Shown piece by piece: positions 1-9,965 of a stretch of DNA of 42,565 bases. The notes beneath the pieces were generated by a model. That model saw nothing but the letters and a program-made list of their open reading frames with translations, searched no databases and was not told the DNA's origin. Position numbers and translations under genes: made by a program. Each line of letters starts with the position of its first letter. Positions within the stretch are counted from its first letter, which is position 1. Location of the stretch: assembly GCA_002067585.1 (NCBI GenBank), contig MVQO01000163.1, positions 1-42,565 of the forward strand. The letters run 5' to 3'. This DNA comes from Syntrophorhabdus sp. PtaB.Bin027 (GTDB lineage: Bacteria > Desulfobacterota > Syntrophorhabdia > Syntrophorhabdales > Syntrophorhabdaceae).

Positions 1-29
1 TGATTTTCGTGTGACATTTATGCTCTATT

Positions 30-575
30 ATGAAAACAAAACTATTTCTCATTACAATACTTGTTTCTATCGCAGTAAGCACAGTTATGTTTCTTGGTTT
101 GACGGCATCATTGACAGCTCCCAGTTCGAGTATGAAGACTCAGGAAGGCATAGGTTCCATACTTGACATCCCAGCCAACTGGAGCATGGGCACATTTCCA
201 TCCGGCATGAGTTACTTCGCAGCGGCGGATGGTAAACGTGTGACTAGGGATGCCGATGGCACGAATGTGTATGTCCTTCTTGGCTTTGCAGCCGGTTATC
301 GGAAAACGAATTTCCAAAACGCCAGGGATGCTGCAGACCAGACAATCCGCTTCTATCAAAGCGATAATCCTGGGTTACGTGTCATCCTACGAGAGGCGGC
401 AAAACTTGGTGGTTTTCCACCTGAATCTGTATTAATTGAAAGCTCAACAGGCCGTGACGGCGAGATGGAAAGGAGCCTGATGCTGATTACCGCAAGAGAA
501 GGACAAATGTTCATGGCAGCGTTCACAAGCCCTGCCAACGATTACAACAGCTTGCAGAGAAATTTGTCCAAATAG
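30..575 (+). pseudogene. secreted protein of unknown family, probably frameshifted near its 3' end
   Basis: The open frame encodes 181 residues starting MKTKLFLITILVSIAVS, a typical signal peptide or N-terminal anchor with a hydrophobic stretch at about residues 5-28. The rest looks like a small extracytoplasmic domain. The last residues (after SPANDY, ending NLSK) do not look natural. In the frame one base over, positions 545-658 read QQLAEKFVQIADSIRLTAWQ and then a basic tail to a TAA at 656-658, the kind of C-terminal helix expected for such a domain. A single-base loss at about 541-550, or a sequencing error, would explain this; the repaired protein would be about 209 residues. There is no clear ribosome-binding site before the ATG. 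It faces the converging pbpC gene. I do not recognise the family. Confidence 0.55.
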
Positions 576-683
576 CAGACTCGATCCGTCTTACAGCCTG
601 GCAAAAGGGAAAGACAACACCGGGTAGGCCAGGGACGTCAACATCGAAGAAACGTTAATACTTGATCCGTATCCACATGATTT

Positions 684-2867
684 TTACCGAACGAGGAACG
701 TAACGGAATCGAGGATGTGGCCGTTTTCATCAGTAATGGCGAGTTTGTGGACGCCCAGTTTTGGTGTCCATAGGTAGACGGAGTCATTGGTCCCGATTTT
801 CTCTTTGTTTAATGTCCACGTGAAGCGACGAGATTGTGGTTCGAATCTGAAGGGAACACGCTGAAGATCTTGAGGTATTTCAGGGTCAATGGCAATCAGC
901 GTTTCCTGGGTAGGGTAGGTGATTCGTGGCTTCGCGTGAACTCTGTTGACCAATACCATGCCGGCAGGTTCGGTACCTGCTATAAACCATTCTGTTCGTG
1001 GCGGTTCAATAGAATCTTCAAAAGTGAGTTGGGCCGATTGTACTCCCCCTGGGGGTTGAGGTGGTTTTGAGGCAAAACCGCGATGAAGATAATTCATGAT
1101 GCCCAACCAAACAGGTGCGGCTCCTGTGATGCCTGTGACGTTCCTCATAGGCTCTCCTGAGAAGTTACCAATCCAGACACCGACTGTGTACCTGTCAGAA
1201 TAACCAACACACCAGTTGTCGCGCATATCCTTGCTGGTCCCTGTTTTAACGGCTGTCCAGAAACGTGTTGACAGGTGGTTTTCAAGGCCGAAGGTGGTGC
1301 TTCGAGCCTGTCTGTCTGAAAGGATGTGGGAGATAAGAAAAGTTGCTTTTTTGTCAAGAATATTTTGTGCGTGATGCCGGTTCCCATCAAATACCAGCCT
1401 CATATTGCTGAATCTTCCATTATTGGCGAGGGTCCGATAAGCATTGACAAGTTCATAGAGGGTTATGTCTGCTGAGCCCAGGGCTATCGAGTATCCGTAG
1501 AATTCGGGTGCCTGAGAAATGCCCTTAAAACCAAGTTCCTGCAAGCGTTCCACAAAATCTGTAACGCCAACGAGGCCAAGGACTCTCACGGCTGGGATAT
1601 TCATTGATGAAGAAAGAGCTGTGCGAACACTTACAGGCCCTCTGAAGATGTTGTCGTAATTGTGGGGCACGTAAAGACCTGTAGGGGTGACTATTTCGAG
1701 GGGAGAATCTTCAAGAATTGAAGACGGTGTAAGTAGTTTTTTCTCGAGGGCAAGTTCATACAGAAAGGGTTTTAAAGTTGACCCTGCCTGGCGGTACGCT
1801 GTAATACCGTCTACATACAGGGTTGTAGGGGATGTTCCGCTATTGCCGACATATGCAAGTATGTCCCCTGTTTTATTTTCTACCACCAATGCTGTTCCAT
1901 CAGAAACATTTTGATTTTCAAGAAAACGCACAGCCTCGTTCAAGGAAGCGTGCACGTATCGTTGCAGGTTGCCGTCCAGGGTGCATTTGCTCTCCTTTTT
2001 CCCGTTCGTCAGGAGTAATCTGGCTACATGGGGTGCAATAGAGGCATCCCTGCGTATGTGGTAGGTCCGACCAAGGGTTTTATACGCCATGTCCCGGATA
2101 CTGTTGCGGGAAACGGGCGAGGCAAAGCGGCATGCACGCTTTGCAACTTCCTCTACTGAAGCATTGGGGGATGTGATGAGTGAGGCCAGAATAAGTGATT
2201 CTGCCTCATCCAAACCACTCGGTTCTTTGTTGAAAAGGCCTCGCGAGGCAGCACAGATTCCTGAGAGTTCACCGCGGTAGGTGATGAGGTTCAGATACGC
2301 TTCAAGGATTTGATCCTTGGTCCAGTGATTGTCTAAAGACACAGCAGCCTTTAACTGGTTCCATTTTTGCAAAATCCCTCTTCTGCTTCCATTGCGGGGC
2401 CTGAGCTTCCTGTCAAGGATGGAGGTGAGCTGCATGGTGATTGTGCTGGCCCCTCGCAAGTTCTTATGTGTCAGGTTGCTGAATGTAGCTGAAACAAGGG
2501 CAAGCCAGTCTATTCCGCCGTGACTGTAAAACCTTTTGTCCTCAACACGTAAAGTGGCCCGAACCATGGAGGGAGATACCTGACCGAGATCTGTCCAGTC
2601 GAGTCGCCTCCCATGGACATCTACCCGCAGGGTGTGGATCACTTCTCCATTACGGTCCAGAAGTGCAGCGTCTGATACCGCGTACTTTTGTTTTATCTCT
2701 TCAAAGCTTGCACATGGTCTGCCGTTGGCGCTTCTGTAAATGTCGATGAGAACCCACAGCAGGCCCGGTGCAATAATAAGGACGAGGGCAGCCAGGACAA
2801 TCCTCATCTTAATAGTAGATTTTCTTCTTATACTTCTGTTATTGTGGGTGAACCACCATTTTTGCAT
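684..2867 (-). CDS. pbpC: penicillin-binding protein 1C (peptidoglycan glycosyltransferase/transpeptidase)
   Basis: Bifunctional class A PBP that polymerises lipid II and cross-links stem peptides on the periplasmic face of the inner membrane. From the chosen start, a membrane anchor lies at about 21-41, followed by the glycosyltransferase domain with EDKRFYSHGG (catalytic Glu about 109) and RGASTITMQL. The transpeptidase has S363-T-L-K366, S421-M-N423 and KTGTS at about 541-545. The last 90 residues fit the C-terminal domain found in PBP1C. A TTG five codons upstream would also be open, but the ATG at 2867 has GGAGAG at proper distance, so I prefer it (about 727 aa). The start overlaps the end of the alpha-2-macroglobulin gene by 29 nt, the arrangement known for the yfhM-pbpC pair in enterobacteria. 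All catalytic residues are present. Confidence 0.93.
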   Translation of the reverse strand: MQKWWFTHNNRSIRRKSTIKMRIVLAALVLIIAPGLLWVLIDIYRSANGRPCASFEEIKQKYAVSDAALLDRNGEVIHTLRVDVHGRRLDWTDLGQVSPSMVRATLRVEDKRFYSHGGIDWLALVSATFSNLTHKNLRGASTITMQLTSILDRKLRPRNGSRRGILQKWNQLKAAVSLDNHWTKDQILEAYLNLITYRGELSGICAASRGLFNKEPSGLDEAESLILASLITSPNASVEEVAKRACRFASPVSRNSIRDMAYKTLGRTYHIRRDASIAPHVARLLLTNGKKESKCTLDGNLQRYVHASLNEAVRFLENQNVSDGTALVVENKTGDILAYVGNSGTSPTTLYVDGITAYRQAGSTLKPFLYELALEKKLLTPSSILEDSPLEIVTPTGLYVPHNYDNIFRGPVSVRTALSSSMNIPAVRVLGLVGVTDFVERLQELGFKGISQAPEFYGYSIALGSADITLYELVNAYRTLANNGRFSNMRLVFDGNRHHAQNILDKKATFLISHILSDRQARSTTFGLENHLSTRFWTAVKTGTSKDMRDNWCVGYSDRYTVGVWIGNFSGEPMRNVTGITGAAPVWLGIMNYLHRGFASKPPQPPGGVQSAQLTFEDSIEPPRTEWFIAGTEPAGMVLVNRVHAKPRITYPTQETLIAIDPEIPQDLQRVPFRFEPQSRRFTWTLNKEKIGTNDSVYLWTPKLGVHKLAITDENGHILDSVTFLVR

Positions 2868-5800
2868 TTGGAAGCTCTCCAAACATTTCAGGCTGATAGA
2901 GCGCCTCTACCCTCGTCTGGGGGAGATTGAACGCGCCTTCATTGTTGAGTCGCATTGTATATTCTATGGTAAACTTTCCTCTGGCAATATACTCGAAATA
3001 GGCTCTCATGGATTCGAACGATCGTTCACGGAAAACCTCCTGTACCAGTCCTTTCCCTGTTTCTTGTTTTGTCAATATGGATGAATCTCTTCCGAGACCA
3101 CCTCCCAGTATGGTTGAACCCGCTGGGATCGGATCGTTCACCACGACCCATGTCATGTCGCTTTGTGAATCAATCTCCAGGTTCACCCGTACCACGTCTC
3201 CCCTTGTCCACTTCCCGGCTGCTTTCTGTTCAATGGGGGTAATAGTTTTTTTTATCTTAAAACCTGAGGCAAGAGATTCTTTCAATGGAATCGCAGCTAT
3301 AGACTGAATGGTGACCCATGGTTTTCCGGTTCCCTCATGTTTAATGAAGATTTCTTCATTCTTTTGGGGCCAGGAAAAGAATGACTCATTGCCATTCGGG
3401 GTCTTGACCCAATCTGTTGCAACGGTTTTGTTAACAAGTGTCGACCAGGTTATACCCCCTACAGGGAGAGATTCAAATTTCTTTGAGAACTTGTCCATAG
3501 CAATAATACCCCAGGCATTGGCTACTGTTGTATTCCAGCGACCATGCCTGAGACGGCCCACAACACCGCGAGCAATACCTGGACTATCTACATTCCAACT
3601 ATCAAACTGAAGGGCAGTAAGCAGGGTTTTGATAGCATTGGTATCGGTAGATACCATAAGCCACCAGCAATAGTCTGATCGTTCTGTTGAGAAATTCATC
3701 GCCGTTCCCTGGAGGATGAGACGGGACCGGAGTATGGATTGCGCCTTTTTCATTTTACCCAACCTATCAGGAATATCGGTTACCCTGGAGAGAATGCCGA
3801 TCCAGTCAATGACTGCGGAAGTGGGCCATAGATCCGGTTCGATAGTCACCGACTCAAGCAGGTTTGCCTGGGCCTCATCGTACCGTGAAAGTGCTTCCAA
3901 AGCTGATAGTTTCCGTATAGAAAGATCAGCAGTAGGAAGGTTTGACCATCTAACCACACGCCCCTGTACAAAACCCTTAAGCCCTTCCAACATTTTTTCT
4001 TTCGGTATTTTTGGTATCTGGTAGCCGGCCTCATGGGCAATAGAGAGGATGTAAGCAGTGAGTGTATCAGTCCCCGAAATGAAACGGACAGGGAAGTATT
4101 TTATCAACCCGTCCTGATCAAGGTAAGAGGGGAGGTCGTTCATAAGGCTGCCCCAAATTTTCTTATCACGCAGCGCGATTGCCCTGGATACCTTCTGTTC
4201 AAAACATGTATAGGGGTAGTCTTTCATGTATTCTGTCACACTGCCTAACCCCTCAGCAAGCTTAGGTTTTATTGATACCCTGATGCCGCCCCTCGAAGGG
4301 ACAGCATCAGGTGGAAACTGGACAGCAATCCTGTACTGTTCTTTCAGTTGTGCCAATGTTGCCTGGAATGTTCTGAGGGGTACTGTAGGGGCGACCTTCT
4401 GGGTGATTTTCACAGTATCGGTTACATTCTCTATTTTATCCATAGCCCTGGCTTCATAGAGAAGTTTCTCTGTACCTGCAGGAACTGTTACATCCCAACC
4501 AATCTCCCTCGATTCACCTGCAGGCAATTTCATATCAAGCGGTTTGAGATCTTTTCTCTCTTTCCGGTCTGTAGTGGAAAGTAATGCCCTTATGTCCATA
4601 AGACGGTCCGATGTGTTTCTTATGGTAAATCGGGCAAAGAAGCGATCCCCTTCCCGAGCTAAGGGTGGGATGCCTGAAATGACCATCAGGTCTTGGGTAG
4701 TATTAACCGTGGCAGAGCCTGTTCCAAAAAAGGATGCACCTGCTGATGCTATGGCAACGATCCTGAAGGATGTTAGGGAGTCGTTGAGAGGGATCTTTAC
4801 TGTTGCTTCGCCGTTATCGTTGAGAGGAACTGACGATTTCCACAAAAGGAGTGTATCAAAAAGTTCGCGTGTTGTCTGCTTGCCGCCTCCGCCGCCATAG
4901 GAGAGGGATTTACGGCCAAAATGACGTTTCCCAACCACCATCATCTGGGCAGTGGAGGTGTTGATCTCGTATGGTCTTCGTGCCATCATAGCTTCGAGTA
5001 ACTTCCAGCTCTCATTACCCTTGAGTTCAAGGAGGCCTTCGTCAACTGCGGCAATTGTCACTTCGCCTGCCTCTGGTGGAGATTTCCCAAAAGCAGTGGT
5101 GACCTTGATTTTTACATCAACAACCTGTCTGACCGGGTATGTTTTCTTATCAGTAGTAATATTCACTTTGAGTTCGTGTTTCTGCCAGCCTACGCGAAGC
5201 TCTGTGATACCCATCTTGTATGCAGGCTTACCAGGATCGAACATTGCCGATGGTTTTGCATCTGCCACTCTGCCCCTGACTATAAATGCCGATATGAATA
5301 TGTTTGGTGCGTAGGAATTTTTTACAGGAACCTCTATCACGGGGTTGTTTCGGGTTAATCGTTGGATACTGGTGTCAATGACACCCTCCCGCTCAATGGT
5401 AATGAGAGCTGTGGCTTCCCTAAAAGGCATTTTTACCTGAAAGCGTGCCTTTTCTCCTGGTTCATATTGTTTTTTCTCAGGGACGAGATCAATGCGGTCA
5501 TCATCGCCCATCTCGAACCATCTGTCTTCCCTGCCGTAGATGGAAGTCTCTGTGTAGGCAGTAGAGATATTGCCAGCACTGTCGCGGACTTCAGCCTGGA
5601 GGATAATTTCTCCTTCCACAGGCGGTTTGCCCTCACAGGTGAGGATGCCCTGTGCATCTGTCTTTCCCTGACAATGGAAACCAGCTTCAACAAGCTCCGT
5701 TGTGCTTTTATAAGAGTAGAATCCACCAGCCACACGGCGCCGGTGGGTGTAAATGTTTTTCTTAAGAAGGGAAACAACTGTTTCGGCGCCCGGCACGGGT

Positions 5801-8676
5801 TTTCCTTTTAGATCAACGGCTATGACTTTGTAAACAAGAGGGTCTTCAATGCGGCCTGACTTAACAATAGTAATCCCGGCGTGTATCCGGGAAGGGTAGA
5901 GACCAATACGGGATGAGACGGTTTGCGTCTCCCCGTTAGGGTCCTTGAATTCCAGTTCGGAAAGAATGTCCCGTGGTGTATCAATTTCAGGAAGATCCGA
6001 CAGATTTAACCGGGCAGAACCTGTAGCATCGAGTGTAAGGTCATGTGTCTTCAATTTTATCTCCTGACCATCACTGCGACCGTTTCTCCCCGGGGAAACA
6101 AAAGAATCTTCTTGAGGACCATCTTCTTCATGGGCGGGCAAAGGTTTTGTCAGACTTTTTTTTGCGTATCCGTTTGAGAACATATATTCGCTGTAGTCCT
6201 CGAAGTTTATGAAGCGTGGCCGGATCTCTGATCTGAGCTTTACCGGTGCGAACGAAGCACCTCCCCCAGAGAGATAGGTGAGTGAAATATCCACGTCAAC
6301 ATCTTTCGCATTAATCACAGGTTCTTTTGGACCCTTGACAGAAGCTCGCATCAGAGGAATACGGAACTCCTGCACCTCAAAGGAGCCTGTATTCCATACT
6401 ACCTTTCGGCGTACACTTTTATCCCCTTTTTGGAGCAAGAATGTCCGGTAAGTTCCCAGTTTTGCGTTCTCTGGGATTTTCCATGTTGTTTCTGCTGTTC
6501 CCCTTGCTGTCCACTGCAACGGAAATGAGTATTCCTGATCAGTACCCACATGCTGGATGATCAGCATGTCAGGGAGCTCTTTTCCTGTGGGAAAGGTGAT
6601 GCCATGTGTCATGTCCTGCTCCCGGATAAAATGCTTCATATTTACTGTTTCGCCGGACCGAAAAAGCTGTCGATCAAAAACCGTATGGGTAATTGTGTTT
6701 CCTTTATCACCATTATCGTATCTTGTAGGCAGATTGAATCTCCAGGGATCTATACCTCCGGTCCAGCTTGAATGGGTAAAGGTCAAATCGTTGCCTTTAC
6801 TCGCAAACACGAATATGCTTGAAGTGATACCACTCAAAAGCTGGGAATCTTCAAAATTGGTCCAGTTATCCTGGTTATCTCTTCTTTCCACGGGGCATTT
6901 GGTGAGTTTGTCCTTTGACGGCAAGGCCCTACCAATCTTTGCAATGCCATCTCTATCTGTTTTCCCTCGCCAGATGACATTTCCAGAACAATCCCTCAGT
7001 GTCACATGAGCAGCGTCAACTGGTTGGGCCTTATCAAGGGAAGTTACCCATACTAAAGATGATTCCCTTCCCCATTTGAAATGGGCAACCATGTTAGAAA
7101 CCAATACTGACGTGGGTATATGGATTGGTTGGGGTTTCCCGAGAAGCCGTTCACCAAGGAGCTTGCTCTCAAGCTCAACAACATAAAAACCTTTATCCTT
7201 AAGAGGAATGCCGATCACCTCAAACTCTTTTGAGGGTCCAGGTTTTGGAACAGTGAATGTAGTCTCCTGCCCTGTGCCCTTAAGTACAGACTCCCTCCTG
7301 TCTGTGAAGCGAAGACGTTTCAGCCATTCAATTATAACCTCTTCGTTGTCTGCCCCAAGGTCTCTGACTTTCCCCTTTACCTCCTGTGTCAAGTTCAGAT
7401 ATTTCCCATGACCTGTTTTAGACTGATCTGTTGCTCCCTTTTCCGGGAGACCGGTCTGATATGCCCATGCCTGAATTGTCTCTTCAATATTCCTTACTGT
7501 CACAGGCAGGGATGTTTCATCTGTATGTTCAATAATACCGAAATGCCCTGAAAATTTTGCTAATGGAGGATAGCTGTGGGTCATCACCTTGAGAGGAAAT
7601 TTCTTTTCGTTCGTAAGTCGTCTCCCTGTGTCGTCCTTGAGCCCTCTGGGGATGTCTATTGTAAATGGCGTATTTTCAGGGAATGGGCCTTCAAAGGAAA
7701 TGGATTGGACTGTAAGATCCTTTCTTTTTTCATCTGTTTCAGGCTTTTTTGCCGAAGAAACAAGGTATGCAATTGCATGAGAATACTCTATTTTTGATGG
7801 TTTCCACTGCTGTCCCTTCTCGTTTTTGAGAGTAATGTCCCTGACAAAGTTCCACGGAACAGGAGAGGAAAATTCGAGGTTCATGGGGGAGAGGGGCATA
7901 CAGTTTGCTTTTGGATCTTCTTTCATGCAGCGGAAGGTCACAGAAAACGGAGTGCGGGTCTTGTAGGAAATCTTTTGATCTTTTGTCGTGGCAATGCCGG
8001 TCTTTGATTTAACACCTTTGCCCCAAATTATGTCGATTCGTGCGTGTGGAGGGAACTGTTGTCTGCAATCAAACACTGTAACAGGTGCTTGATCCTTGTC
8101 ATGACCAATGGATTTAAGAAAGTCATTTTTTTCAGAACCGGTCAAAAGTCGAATGCCAACCCTTTCTTTGATCCCTTCGATGGAACAGTAGACGTTTTGT
8201 GTAAGCGATGTATCGTCAGGATCACCATCGAGGAAGAAGACAAACCGTTGCTGTTCATCAATGTATTCGTCACCCTCGTACGGCTGAGCTGTAATGACGG
8301 ATGGGCCCCCTGTGTTGAATCGAAAGCTTGTCTGGCCGACAATAGACTTGCCTGCAAGTGACTTGAGCCCTTTTTTCAACCTGAAAACACAGGAAACACC
8401 AGAAGGGAGATCTCTATCGAAATCATAGGACCAGTTCTTGCCGTCTATCCATCGCCCTGTGCCCTTTTCAGAACAGCTGATATCAAAGGGGCCTGTAAGT
8501 TGGGGATCACCAAAGGCCACCATTTGATCGGAAAATCGAACCTTTACCTGGTCTACTTTTTTGGCGGTTCCTTCCGGAGAAAAAAACTCTATGGTTGCAG
8601 CATCAGCAATAACAGTCCAACAGGCGATAGAGAACAAAGCAAAGAGAAGAGACCAAAATAACTGACGTTTAACCAT
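2839..8676 (-). CDS. yfhM: bacterial alpha-2-macroglobulin (YfhM-type), 1945 aa
   Basis: Large periplasmic protease-trapping protein. It begins with a signal peptide (MVKRQLFWSLLFALFSIACW, probable cleavage after ADA near residue 27); the SIAC cysteine is a poor lipobox, so lipidation is uncertain. The macroglobulin-like domains follow. A glycine run (GGGGG, about residue 1257) and the A2M core LLWKSSVPLNDNGEATVKIP (about 1275) precede the thioester region. The thioester motif is C1491-F-E-Q1494, so the reactive Cys-Gln bond can form. Members of this family entangle attacking proteases, and the linked PBP1C is thought to repair the wall after the breach. The ATG has a GGGGG-type ribosome-binding site and the gene is transcribed into pbpC with a 29-nt overlap. 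Length is in the family's usual range for long bacterial members. Confidence 0.93.
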   Translation of the reverse strand: MVKRQLFWSLLFALFSIACWTVIADAATIEFFSPEGTAKKVDQVKVRFSDQMVAFGDPQLTGPFDISCSEKGTGRWIDGKNWSYDFDRDLPSGVSCVFRLKKGLKSLAGKSIVGQTSFRFNTGGPSVITAQPYEGDEYIDEQQRFVFFLDGDPDDTSLTQNVYCSIEGIKERVGIRLLTGSEKNDFLKSIGHDKDQAPVTVFDCRQQFPPHARIDIIWGKGVKSKTGIATTKDQKISYKTRTPFSVTFRCMKEDPKANCMPLSPMNLEFSSPVPWNFVRDITLKNEKGQQWKPSKIEYSHAIAYLVSSAKKPETDEKRKDLTVQSISFEGPFPENTPFTIDIPRGLKDDTGRRLTNEKKFPLKVMTHSYPPLAKFSGHFGIIEHTDETSLPVTVRNIEETIQAWAYQTGLPEKGATDQSKTGHGKYLNLTQEVKGKVRDLGADNEEVIIEWLKRLRFTDRRESVLKGTGQETTFTVPKPGPSKEFEVIGIPLKDKGFYVVELESKLLGERLLGKPQPIHIPTSVLVSNMVAHFKWGRESSLVWVTSLDKAQPVDAAHVTLRDCSGNVIWRGKTDRDGIAKIGRALPSKDKLTKCPVERRDNQDNWTNFEDSQLLSGITSSIFVFASKGNDLTFTHSSWTGGIDPWRFNLPTRYDNGDKGNTITHTVFDRQLFRSGETVNMKHFIREQDMTHGITFPTGKELPDMLIIQHVGTDQEYSFPLQWTARGTAETTWKIPENAKLGTYRTFLLQKGDKSVRRKVVWNTGSFEVQEFRIPLMRASVKGPKEPVINAKDVDVDISLTYLSGGGASFAPVKLRSEIRPRFINFEDYSEYMFSNGYAKKSLTKPLPAHEEDGPQEDSFVSPGRNGRSDGQEIKLKTHDLTLDATGSARLNLSDLPEIDTPRDILSELEFKDPNGETQTVSSRIGLYPSRIHAGITIVKSGRIEDPLVYKVIAVDLKGKPVPGAETVVSLLKKNIYTHRRRVAGGFYSYKSTTELVEAGFHCQGKTDAQGILTCEGKPPVEGEIILQAEVRDSAGNISTAYTETSIYGREDRWFEMGDDDRIDLVPEKKQYEPGEKARFQVKMPFREATALITIEREGVIDTSIQRLTRNNPVIEVPVKNSYAPNIFISAFIVRGRVADAKPSAMFDPGKPAYKMGITELRVGWQKHELKVNITTDKKTYPVRQVVDVKIKVTTAFGKSPPEAGEVTIAAVDEGLLELKGNESWKLLEAMMARRPYEINTSTAQMMVVGKRHFGRKSLSYGGGGGKQTTRELFDTLLLWKSSVPLNDNGEATVKIPLNDSLTSFRIVAIASAGASFFGTGSATVNTTQDLMVISGIPPLAREGDRFFARFTIRNTSDRLMDIRALLSTTDRKERKDLKPLDMKLPAGESREIGWDVTVPAGTEKLLYEARAMDKIENVTDTVKITQKVAPTVPLRTFQATLAQLKEQYRIAVQFPPDAVPSRGGIRVSIKPKLAEGLGSVTEYMKDYPYTCFEQKVSRAIALRDKKIWGSLMNDLPSYLDQDGLIKYFPVRFISGTDTLTAYILSIAHEAGYQIPKIPKEKMLEGLKGFVQGRVVRWSNLPTADLSIRKLSALEALSRYDEAQANLLESVTIEPDLWPTSAVIDWIGILSRVTDIPDRLGKMKKAQSILRSRLILQGTAMNFSTERSDYCWWLMVSTDTNAIKTLLTALQFDSWNVDSPGIARGVVGRLRHGRWNTTVANAWGIIAMDKFSKKFESLPVGGITWSTLVNKTVATDWVKTPNGNESFFSWPQKNEEIFIKHEGTGKPWVTIQSIAAIPLKESLASGFKIKKTITPIEQKAAGKWTRGDVVRVNLEIDSQSDMTWVVVNDPIPAGSTILGGGLGRDSSILTKQETGKGLVQEVFRERSFESMRAYFEYIARGKFTIEYTMRLNNEGAFNLPQTRVEALYQPEMFGELPNAKMVVHPQ

Positions 8677-8780
8677 TCACATACCCCCGGCATTATGCGT
8701 TTATTTTTCTTTCCCTGCGTATATCTGTATATTCTACCCGAACTATCAGGGCAGTCAATCAATTTTAGGATAAAACAGAC

Positions 8781-8807
8781 TTGTTACACGAGAAAGCATT
8801 GTATGAT
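8781..8807 (+). promoter_or_regulatory. possible sigma-70 promoter of epmA
   Basis: TTGTTA at 8781-8786 and TATGAT at 8802-8807 lie 41 bp upstream of the epmA start in the 171-bp divergent gap. The spacer is only 15 bp, so this is a weak call. Confidence 0.25.
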
Positions 8808-8847
8808 ATAAAAAAGGGGGTAATATAACACTCATATCCGAGGTCTA

Positions 8848-9831
8848 ATGATGTGCAACAAATCCCAACAGTCAACCCTAAACCCTCAGCTTGCTTTACT
8901 CCAGTTCCGTCACAAATTGATCAAGGCATTGAGAGACTTTTTCTACGAAAGGAATTATCTGGAGGTTGAAACCCCGAATTTAATGACGACCGTTGCCCCT
9001 GATCCGAACATTGAGGCCCTGAAAGTCTTTATTGATGACAGGGGACCATTCTTCCTTCACACCTCACCGGAAATGGGGATGAAGAAAATACTTCTGCACG
9101 GGCACAAGAGAATATTTCAGATATGCAAGGTTTATAGAGTTGAAGAGCAGGCAGATATTCATAATACGGAATTCACCATGCTCGAGTGGTATAGGGAGGG
9201 AACATACCTTGATGCAATGGAAGAAGTGGAGGAACTCATATCCTGTGTTGCCGGCATGCTTACCATAGACAACAGGGAAGTTTTCGCGCGGCCCTGGAAG
9301 ATATATGAACTGTCTGAACTTTTCATGGCAATGACACGTATCAATCCCTTTGGGCTCACACGGGATGAATTGTTTGCATCCATGGAATCACTTGGTTTTC
9401 CAGGCATTGATGAAAGAGATGCATGGAATGACCTTTTTTTTAAGCTCTTCATCCAAGAAGTTGAGCCCAAAATACCTCAGGATGTTCCTTATTTTATCAT
9501 GAACTGGCCACTGTCCGTGTCAACGATGGCAAAAAGAAAGGATGAAAACAGGGTAGAGCGGTTTGAACTTTACATAAAGGGCCTGGAAATAGCAAATGGT
9601 TATTCCGAGCTCCTTGATGTGTCTGAGCAGAGGAAGCGGTTTGAGCAGGATAATCTGGAAAGAAAAGCATCAGGAAAACAGACTTTTGTAATTGATGGGG
9701 GGTTCATAGATGCCTTGAAAGGCATCAAAGGACCTTGTACCGGTGTCTCAATCGGGGTTGACCGGCTCATTATGGTTCTTCTGGGAAAAGAGCGTATTGA
9801 GGATGTGCTGATCAACAGGATAAGGTTATAG
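8848..9831 (+). CDS. epmA: elongation factor P--(R)-beta-lysine ligase EpmA (GenX/PoxA/YjeA)
   Basis: A lysyl-tRNA synthetase catalytic-core paralogue without the N-terminal anticodon-binding domain; at 327 aa it has the expected length for EpmA. It activates beta-lysine and attaches it to a conserved lysine of EF-P, relieving ribosome stalling at polyproline. Class II synthetase motif 2 is seen at about 89-115 (FQICKVYRVEE then NTEFTMLEWY) and motif 3 near the C terminus (GVSIGVDRLIMVLLG). Two ATGs are adjacent at 8848 and 8851, preceded by GAGG. EpmB, which makes beta-lysine, and EF-P are not in the window. It is divergent from the alpha-2-macroglobulin gene and followed by a heptamer repeat starting at its stop codon. 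Confidence 0.92.
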   Translation: MMCNKSQQSTLNPQLALLQFRHKLIKALRDFFYERNYLEVETPNLMTTVAPDPNIEALKVFIDDRGPFFLHTSPEMGMKKILLHGHKRIFQICKVYRVEEQADIHNTEFTMLEWYREGTYLDAMEEVEELISCVAGMLTIDNREVFARPWKIYELSELFMAMTRINPFGLTRDELFASMESLGFPGIDERDAWNDLFFKLFIQEVEPKIPQDVPYFIMNWPLSVSTMAKRKDENRVERFELYIKGLEIANGYSELLDVSEQRKRFEQDNLERKASGKQTFVIDGGFIDALKGIKGPCTGVSIGVDRLIMVLLGKERIEDVLINRIRL

Positions 9832-9876
9832 GAGATAGGAGATATGCGATAGACGACAGGCGGTGGACGATAGGGA
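9828..9876 (+). repeat. seven degenerate heptamers in tandem
   Basis: Consecutive 7-mers ATAGGAG, ATAGGAG, ATATGCG, ATAGACG, ACAGGCG, GTGGACG, ATAGGGA can be read without gaps. The array begins at the epmA stop codon. Degenerate heptamer arrays with cores like these occur between genes in several proteobacteria and other phyla; their function is unknown. Confidence 0.5.
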
Positions 9877-9965
9877 TAGGAAAAGCAGCTCATGGCAGGC
9901 TTTGTTTCTATTTCTGTTTTTCCTGCCTGTCCTGTCGCCTCTTTCCTGTTTCTCAAAAAAAATAA

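Noticed and set aside
5362..5811. 149-codon plus-strand ORF inside the alpha-2-macroglobulin gene
   Set aside because: Shadow of a real minus-strand gene; the translation has no domain character and no ribosome-binding site.
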